Both the position numbers and the translations under genes were made by a program. From NCBI GenBank assembly GCA_016650355.1, contig JAENVX010000133.1, positions 1 through 9,224 of the forward strand: DNA of 9,224 nucleotides, read 5' to 3'. Source of the stretch: Bacteroidia bacterium. Its GTDB lineage: Bacteria > Bacteroidota > Bacteroidia > Cytophagales > Cyclobacteriaceae. How positions within the stretch are numbered: the first letter of the stretch is position 1; the number at the start of each line of letters is the position of its first letter. Under the pieces are notes generated by a model, which worked only from the letters and a program-made list of their open reading frames with translations, did not search any database and was not told where the DNA came from. Of the stretch, positions 4,441 to 9,224 are shown piece by piece.

Positions 4441-6357
4441 ATGATCTCTGTCTCTAATATCTCTTATTTTATAGGAGGGCGTGCTCTTTACCAGGATGCA
4501 TCTATGTTTATCAAACCTGATGATAAAATCGGATTGATCGGGAAGAATGGTAAAGGAAAATCTACTCTTCTCAAAATTATCAACGGGGAGCTTCGAATCG
4601 ACAAAGGAAGTATAAGCAAGGCAAAAGATTGCACCATCGGGTTTCTCAATCAAGATCTTCTGTCCTATCAAACCGATGATGCCATTTTAACTGTGGCAAT
4701 GGAAGCATTCAAAGATGCCGTTGACACGCAGCGCCAGATTGAAAAAATACTTCACAAACTTGAGACTGAGTATTCAGATGACTTGGTAAACAAACTAACT
4801 ACCCTTCAGGAAAAATTCGAACACCTGGATGGGTATACCATGCAATCCAAAGCGGAAGAAGTGCTGGAAGGTATTGGGTTTACTACCAAAGATTTACACC
4901 GACCTCTGAGGGAATTTTCGGGTGGTTGGCGCATGCGAGTGATGTTGGCAAAACTGCTTTTGGAAAAACCTTCCTGCCTCCTGCTGGATGAGCCAACCAA
5001 CCATTTGGACTTACCTTCGATTGAATGGGTAGAAAACTACCTGCGCAATTATGAAGGCGCTGTGATCATTGTATCACATGATCGACTGTTTTTAAATAAT
5101 GTGATATCCAAAACAGTAGATGTTACAAACGAACAACTGATTACTTACGAAGGCAATTACGATTTCTATTTGCAGGAAAAGGAAATGCGGGAAGAGATTC
5201 AACAGGGTGCTTATGAAAACCAGCAGGCTAAAATCCGACAAACAGAGCGCTTCATAGAACGATTCAAAGCAAAAGCTACTAAAGCACGCCAAGTACAATC
5301 ACGGGTTAAGGCTTTGGATAGAATGGATATTGTTGGAGAAGTTGTAAACGATAACGCTGCTGTAAATTTTCGTTTTGCGTTCAGTCAAACGTCAGGTCGA
5401 CACGTAGTAGCCCTAAAAGATGTTTCAAAATCCTACGGACCATTGGAAATATTGAAGCATTCAAATGCGGCTGTGGATCGCCACGACAAGATTGCTTTGA
5501 TTGGTGCAAACGGAAAGGGAAAGTCCACCTTATTGAGGATTATTTCTAATACCGAACCCATCGATGGCGAGCTGGTGGTAGGACATAACGTGATTTATGG
5601 TTTCTATGCCCAGCATCAATTAGAAGACCTTCATGGCGACAATGAAGTATTGGAAGAACTAAAACAAGCAGGTAGCAAGAAAACAGAACAAGAGTTGCGT
5701 AATGTGTTAGGTTGCTTCCTCTTCTCTGATGATGACGTCTTTAAGAAGATTAAAGTCCTTTCTGGCGGAGAAAAGTCACGGGTGGCGTTAGCCAAGACAT
5801 TGATATCCGAAGCTAATTTTCTATTGCTAGATGAACCTACAAACCACTTAGACTTTGTTTCTGAAAATATTCTTATTCAAGCGCTTCAACAGTACAGAGG
5901 AAGTTTTGTAGTAGTATCCCACAATCGCTACTTTGTCAATCAAGTAGCAAATAAAATATGGTATATAGAAGATCAGCAAATCAAGGAGTACCCCGGAACG
6001 TACGAAGAGTATGAGTTTTGGAGAAAAAAAAATGAAGCTGGCGCATCAACTCCTCAGCCGGCTAAAAAATCAGAAGTAAAAGTTAAAAAGCCCATACCTG
6101 GCAACAATGAAAATCCAAATCAGAAGAAAATAAAATCTTTGGAACAGGAATTAAAAAAGATTGAGGAATCAATTAATAAAGTACAAACCGAAAAATCAGC
6201 TATTGAATTAGAACTTGCCAAACCGGAAGTTTACGCCAATATCGAGAAACTGGCAGAGGCTCAAAAGGTGTTTGAAAAAGTAGCAACTGAGCTAGAAACT
6301 CATAATAATAAATGGGAAGAGGTAGTTCTGAGTCTGGAGGCGTTGGAAAATAGTTGA
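4441..6357 (+). CDS. ABC-F family ATPase (ribosome-associated translation factor)
   Basis: A soluble 638-residue protein with two ABC ATPase domains and no membrane segment, the ABC-F layout. Such proteins bind the ribosomal E site and relieve stalled translation, and some confer antibiotic resistance. Domain 1: Walker A GKNGKGKS (34-41), signature FSGG (159-162), Walker B LLLDEPTNHLD (180-190), switch VSHDR (211-215). The linker at 240-320 is highly charged and helical (EKEMREEIQQGAYENQQAKI onward) and should contact the tRNA. Domain 2: Walker A GANGKGKS (355-362), LSGGEKSR (440-447), LLLDEPTNHLD (461-471). The switch here is VSHNR (492-496), with Asn in place of the usual Asp. Residues 530-560 are a flexible Pro/Lys linker and 562-635 a coiled coil like the C-terminal domain of Uup. 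Closest in layout to YheS/YdiF/Uup types; the exact subgroup is uncertain. No resistance role can be claimed. Confidence 0.93.
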   Translation: MISVSNISYFIGGRALYQDASMFIKPDDKIGLIGKNGKGKSTLLKIINGELRIDKGSISKAKDCTIGFLNQDLLSYQTDDAILTVAMEAFKDAVDTQRQIEKILHKLETEYSDDLVNKLTTLQEKFEHLDGYTMQSKAEEVLEGIGFTTKDLHRPLREFSGGWRMRVMLAKLLLEKPSCLLLDEPTNHLDLPSIEWVENYLRNYEGAVIIVSHDRLFLNNVISKTVDVTNEQLITYEGNYDFYLQEKEMREEIQQGAYENQQAKIRQTERFIERFKAKATKARQVQSRVKALDRMDIVGEVVNDNAAVNFRFAFSQTSGRHVVALKDVSKSYGPLEILKHSNAAVDRHDKIALIGANGKGKSTLLRIISNTEPIDGELVVGHNVIYGFYAQHQLEDLHGDNEVLEELKQAGSKKTEQELRNVLGCFLFSDDDVFKKIKVLSGGEKSRVALAKTLISEANFLLLDEPTNHLDFVSENILIQALQQYRGSFVVVSHNRYFVNQVANKIWYIEDQQIKEYPGTYEEYEFWRKKNEAGASTPQPAKKSEVKVKKPIPGNNENPNQKKIKSLEQELKKIEESINKVQTEKSAIELELAKPEVYANIEKLAEAQKVFEKVATELETHNNKWEEVVLSLEALENS

Positions 6358-6419
6358 ACTCTCTGAATTAGCGAATGCCAAATTTCTGCCCTTCTTTACG
6401 TCTTACTAAAGAATTACTC

Positions 6420-7088
6420 TTACTTCCATCCAAAGCCAATCGAAAAGTAGGCTCGGTTCAAGGAAAGTGCTGTATCATTAAAGGAAGAATTTGGTCCGGG
6501 TGCCCTGATTGAAAAGGCATATGAATAATAGGCCGGATATTCACTATGTAAAAATATTTTCTGACTTTTATAGCCTACACTAATGTATAACCTCAAATCA
6601 CCATAAACAATTTTATATCCCAGTGAAGGGCTGATCATCGTTCCACCTTCATGCGTAGTCGATCCATATTCATATTGGCTTTTTACTTTCTTTACATGGG
6701 AGACGCCATAATTCAATTGTGCGAATAGCCTATTCTTCTTTCCAAGCAAATCATATGACAAGGTCCCAAAAAATGGAAGCGCTTTCCATGATGAATAGGA
6801 ATCAAAACCAACACCGGCACCGACACCAAATCGCTTACCCAGTCGCACACCATGCGTAGTTGAGAAACTAAATGTTGCAATTTCACTATCATATATGCCA
6901 CTGCCCCCAATTAGTGTGCCTGACAGAAAATTAAAAAAATAGTGGCTATTCTTATCTGAAGATATTGGGCGATGAGGATGTGCCTTTTTTTCTATTGGTG
7001 TATAATAGATCGAATCCCGATCAAAGTCCTGAGACGAAGCAGTAAATGCAACCAAAACAAACAAGCTGATTGTTGTAAGATATCGCAT
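6420..7088 (-). CDS. Probable outer-membrane beta-barrel protein, hypothetical
   Basis: A 222-residue protein with signal peptide MRYLTTISLFVLVAFTASSQ, cleaved at or before Gln20. After a charged segment (DFDRDSIYYTPIEKKAHPHR), the rest is alternating aromatic/glycine strands typical of an 8- to 10-stranded barrel: GVRLGKRFGVGAGVGFDSYS, LPFFGTLSYDLLGKKNRLFA, QLNYGVSHV, GTMISPSLGYKIV, LRLYISVGYKSQ, and a last strand AYFSIGFGWK. No enzyme motif is seen. It begins 5 bases after the stop of the LVIVD lipoprotein gene, so the two form an operon and the lipoprotein and barrel may act together at the outer membrane. A possible weak 7-bp AT-rich hairpin lies just beyond its stop. Function unknown. 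Confidence 0.8.
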   Translation of the reverse strand: MRYLTTISLFVLVAFTASSQDFDRDSIYYTPIEKKAHPHRPISSDKNSHYFFNFLSGTLIGGSGIYDSEIATFSFSTTHGVRLGKRFGVGAGVGFDSYSSWKALPFFGTLSYDLLGKKNRLFAQLNYGVSHVKKVKSQYEYGSTTHEGGTMISPSLGYKIVYGDLRLYISVGYKSQKIFLHSEYPAYYSYAFSIRAPGPNSSFNDTALSLNRAYFSIGFGWK

Positions 7089-7093
7089 TACGC

Positions 7094-8380
7094 TTATAGT
7101 TTTATAATAGCCAGTTTGCTTAAAAACTTGATGTTCTTAATATCCGAGTAATCGTATTGATAAAGACCATCCGAACTGATCATCATAGCTACGTTGTTAA
7201 AGGCTATCACATCCAATGCATTGATTTCCTTATAGTTTACGAGTTGATGCTCACTAATGGTCTTCACATCTTTGGCGTCAAATACTTTCAAACCATCGGT
7301 TCCATCACAGATAAATAATAACCCGTTGTCAATAGCCAGTCCATGAGGATTGGTCATAGCGTAAGTATTCACTAGCATTGGCGCTTTAACATCTTTGATA
7401 TTTATCACCTCCAGTTGGTTTACAAACCCCTGACAGGTGTTGCCATTGCGTAGCGTAACGTAGGCATAGTCTCCTTCCACCACTACTGGGTCGCAACTTT
7501 GAACATGAGCGTACTGGCTTAATAGTTTTGGTGATTCCGGTACTTCAAGATCATATATATACATGCCTGAGCGTGCGCCCATAAATAGCTTTTCCTCGTG
7601 AGGGAAAAGAGTCTCAACATCCCAGCTGATCTCTATCTCTTTTTTCACTTCGGGTGATTTGCCATTTGCCAGGTTTAGAATTTCCATGTTACTACCGTCT
7701 AGTGCATACAGGTAATTTCCCGCTAGGGTAAAGCGTGCCATTGATCCCCCTATTCCTTGGGTTGCAGTTTGTGCGCTTCCTCCCATCGTTTTAAAGTTGG
7801 AAAAGGCACCTGCTGTCAACCCAATACCATCGTCAATATATATTCCTCCCCACGATTGAATCTGTGAATTACAAGTGCCTCGCTGAACAGTAACATTCTC
7901 CACCTTTTCCCAATCCGTAACTACACCTTTTAGGGGATCGGAATAAAAACCAAAGCTATTATACGCCTCAAATAGTCTCTCGATTCGATTTACCTCTTTT
8001 ATCAAACTCAGATTCGAAATATCAAAAACAACCAAGTCGATATAGCTATCTGCGTAGAGCAAATCATTTTGAATAACAAGATCAAGATTTCCTGGTATTG
8101 TTAAGAACCCCAGAGGTTTTGGCGATGCTGGGATACGATTATCAATTAGGTGAATCCCTTCGCCTATCTCGTTAATGAAAAGGTAATTCTCATAGAAATA
8201 AATCTTACCTGCCTGGTGTATATCCTGTGGTGCGTCAAATCCAACTGCGGCTTTGATTTCAGCGGAAGTAGAATAGACGGGTTTCAGATACACATATGTA
8301 TTTTCAGTGACACACGTGTCTTCGCACTGCTGAAAACTAATGGCGAAAAGTAAGAGAAAGAATCGGGGTATCCATTTCAT
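7094..8380 (-). CDS. LVIVD-repeat beta-propeller lipoprotein
   Basis: A 428-residue lipoprotein. The N-terminus MKWIPRFFLLLFAISFQQCE carries a lipobox ending at Cys19, so the protein should be lipid-anchored in the envelope. The body is built of LVIVD-type repeats, each a strand ending in a 'V.D' or similar turn: IHLID (76-80), LVVFDI (116-121), MEILNL (232-237), MYIYDL (273-278), LEVINI (323-328), LKVFDA (364-369) and LYQYDY (406-411). The later repeats are followed by PxSP/PxL-like linkers. An insertion at about 140-215, with Gly/Ser-rich sequence near 199-214, separates the second and third repeats. Such propellers are usually binding or scaffold proteins, and no enzyme motif is visible. 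The next gene downstream encodes a barrel protein 5 bases away. A clear promoter-like sequence lies upstream at 8407-8434. Confidence 0.88.
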   Translation of the reverse strand: MKWIPRFFLLLFAISFQQCEDTCVTENTYVYLKPVYSTSAEIKAAVGFDAPQDIHQAGKIYFYENYLFINEIGEGIHLIDNRIPASPKPLGFLTIPGNLDLVIQNDLLYADSYIDLVVFDISNLSLIKEVNRIERLFEAYNSFGFYSDPLKGVVTDWEKVENVTVQRGTCNSQIQSWGGIYIDDGIGLTAGAFSNFKTMGGSAQTATQGIGGSMARFTLAGNYLYALDGSNMEILNLANGKSPEVKKEIEISWDVETLFPHEEKLFMGARSGMYIYDLEVPESPKLLSQYAHVQSCDPVVVEGDYAYVTLRNGNTCQGFVNQLEVINIKDVKAPMLVNTYAMTNPHGLAIDNGLLFICDGTDGLKVFDAKDVKTISEHQLVNYKEINALDVIAFNNVAMMISSDGLYQYDYSDIKNIKFLSKLAIIKL

Positions 8381-8406
8381 AGCTTTTATAGTTTAGGTGC
8401 TTACTA

Positions 8407-8434
8407 CAAATTAGACACACCATTTGTTACAAAA
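8407..8434 (-). promoter_or_regulatory. Putative promoter of the lipoprotein/barrel operon
   Basis: On the minus strand TTTTG (8434-8430), a 16-base spacer and TAatTTG (8413-8407) resemble the Bacteroidota boxes. Transcription would start a little below 8407, giving a leader of about 20-25 bases before the ATG at 8380. Confidence 0.45.
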
Positions 8435-8454
8435 GTTGGAAATGGGTAAGAACT

Positions 8455-8568
8455 CTAAAGCGCCACGCGCTCCAACGCCACACTGATCAACAACAAAATA
8501 GATAGAAAGAGCAGAGCGAAAGCGTAGGTTTTTAGCTTCTTTTGAAATTTTAGTTTTACCGTTTGCAT
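8455..8568 (-). CDS. Candidate 37-residue single-pass membrane peptide
   Basis: A 37-codon ORF from ATG (8566-8568) to TAG (8455-8457). The N-terminus is strongly basic (MQTVKLKFQKKLKTY). It is followed by one hydrophobic helix, AFALLFLSILLLISVALERV (residues 16-35), so the predicted topology is N-terminus inside, one membrane crossing, a very short tail. It starts 7 bases after the stop of the upstream barrel gene, so coupled translation is plausible. The final codons form a hairpin, AGCGC-GTG-GCGCT (8471-8459 on this strand), followed by TTTAGAGTT. This could be a weak terminator and could instead argue that the stretch is only a 3' untranslated region. No family recognised. Confidence 0.45.
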   Translation of the reverse strand: MQTVKLKFQKKLKTYAFALLFLSILLLISVALERVAL

Positions 8569-8575
8569 CAAAAAG

Positions 8576-9224
8576 CTATTTAAAAATATATCTAAACCGA
8601 AATCCGATGTCCATCACCAATGGGTTACTCACGTTGCTGGATGTAGATTTCAAAACTGAATTCATGGAATACCGCATATTTGGTGCAACTGAGATTCTAT
8701 ATTGTTTTGCAATTTTATAACTAACCTCAGTGCCTAGCAACCCAGCCCAACTAACTGTCCGATAGGGAGAGTCTTCCCCGCTACTTTGAGAAAAGCTCCC
8801 AACTTGTCCGCTTTCATCAGTTAACGTATTCCGAACAAAAAAATCCGCGGCAACTCCTGTATTCAATTGCCATCCTATTTTACGATCGACAATTAAATAT
8901 CCCGTTTGGATGGGAAGTGACACAACTTCAATTGTGCTATTGATTTGATAAGGAGTTGTTATGGTAACCGCCTGGTTTGCGAAATCTGCGTATTCTGCAA
9001 CAAATGCTTTGGATTGGTTATTCGAGGCATAGGAAACATAATTAGAAGTATATCCTATGTTTTGATTGATATAATTAACACCACTTTGCAGCACCCAACG
9101 GTTAAAAACTCGTTTACTTATGCCGAAACCTGCTGAATAAGCAGAGCCGGCACTTGATGGATTGCTATCTCCAACACTATTCAAATACGAACTGCTGGAA
9201 ACGTTCGCTTTGAAAGATTGAGAG
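8576..9224 (-). CDS. Outer-membrane beta-barrel protein, C-terminal 215 residues (N-terminus outside window)
   Basis: The frame is open from the right edge of the window to TAG at 8576-8578. There is no credible start inside: the nearest candidate is a TTG at 9184 in the middle of a Ser-rich stretch. Strands alternate with polar loops as in Bacteroidota outer-membrane barrels: SAYSAGFGISKRVFNRWVLQ, SGVNYINQNIGYTS, STIEVVSLPIQTGYLIV, KIGWQLNTGVAADFFVRNTL, SWAGLLGTEVSYKIAKQYRI, SVAPNMRYSMNSVL, and a last strand DIGFRFRYIFK ending in an aromatic-rich terminus. The pattern 'IEVVSLPIQTGYLI' and 'GVAADFFVRN' recalls barrel domains encoded beside ECF sigma/anti-sigma pairs, but the needed neighbours are outside the window. 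The candidate 37-residue peptide follows 7 bases later. Confidence 0.75.
   Translation of the reverse strand, partial: SQSFKANVSSSSYLNSVGDSNPSSAGSAYSAGFGISKRVFNRWVLQSGVNYINQNIGYTSNYVSYASNNQSKAFVAEYADFANQAVTITTPYQINSTIEVVSLPIQTGYLIVDRKIGWQLNTGVAADFFVRNTLTDESGQVGSFSQSSGEDSPYRTVSWAGLLGTEVSYKIAKQYRISVAPNMRYSMNSVLKSTSSNVSNPLVMDIGFRFRYIFK

Noticed and set aside
4441..6357. Antibiotic-resistance determinant
   Set aside because: The ABC-F layout with a Uup-like C-terminal coiled coil is typical of housekeeping members, and nothing in the sequence ties it to a drug.
6392..6413. Hairpin TTCTTTA/TAAAGAA as a terminator between the ABC-F and barrel genes
   Set aside because: A 7-bp stem of mostly A/T pairs with an 8-base loop and no clean T run is too weak to call.
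1..9224. CRISPR array, tRNA/rRNA genes, insertion sequence or prophage
   Set aside because: I saw no regularly spaced repeats, tRNA-like folds, transposase or integrase sequence, or phage genes on either strand.

Overview
The window looks like chromosomal DNA of a Bacteroidota bacterium, probably a Cytophagales-type gliding or soil/aquatic lineage. The evidence is moderate-to-low GC, AT-rich translation starts without Shine-Dalgarno sequences, and promoters resembling the phylum's TTTG / TAnnTTTG pattern. Several signal peptides end just before Gln. There is also a DUF2911 protein, an LVIVD-repeat lipoprotein and two outer-membrane barrel-like proteins. I see no phage, insertion sequence, CRISPR array, tRNA or rRNA.

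Layout. (1) 1-465 (+): the C-terminal part of MurB (peptidoglycan precursor synthesis), with signs of a one-base frameshift near the left edge. (2) 613-1320: a 22-residue Lys/Ala peptide gene (+) with a strong terminator, a possible 58-residue gene (-), and a 107-residue protein with a histone-like Lys/Ala tail (+). The two Lys/Ala genes have very similar promoter-leader layouts. (3) 1362-1850 (-): dCMP deaminase, sharing a perfect bidirectional terminator with the gene before it. (4) 1936-2992 (+): a two-gene operon of secreted proteins, DUF2911 followed by an unrecognised protein. (5) 3016-4227 (-): a membrane-anchored or exported sorbosone/glucose-dehydrogenase-like beta-propeller whose coding sequence carries a GC-rich palindrome. 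It diverges from (6) 4441-6357 (+): a two-domain ABC-F translation ATPase with an 8-codon upstream ORF in its leader. (7) 6420-8380 (-): an operon of an LVIVD-repeat lipoprotein and a probable outer-membrane barrel. (8) 8455-9224 (-): the C-terminal part of another outer-membrane barrel, followed by a candidate 37-residue single-pass membrane peptide.

Most of the window is housekeeping and cell-envelope material. I do not see a clear novel multi-gene defence or biosynthetic system. The parts most worth follow-up are the small genes (22, 37 and 58 residues), the paired Lys/Ala-rich promoter-gene units, the ABC-F leader ORF and the palindrome inside the dehydrogenase gene.
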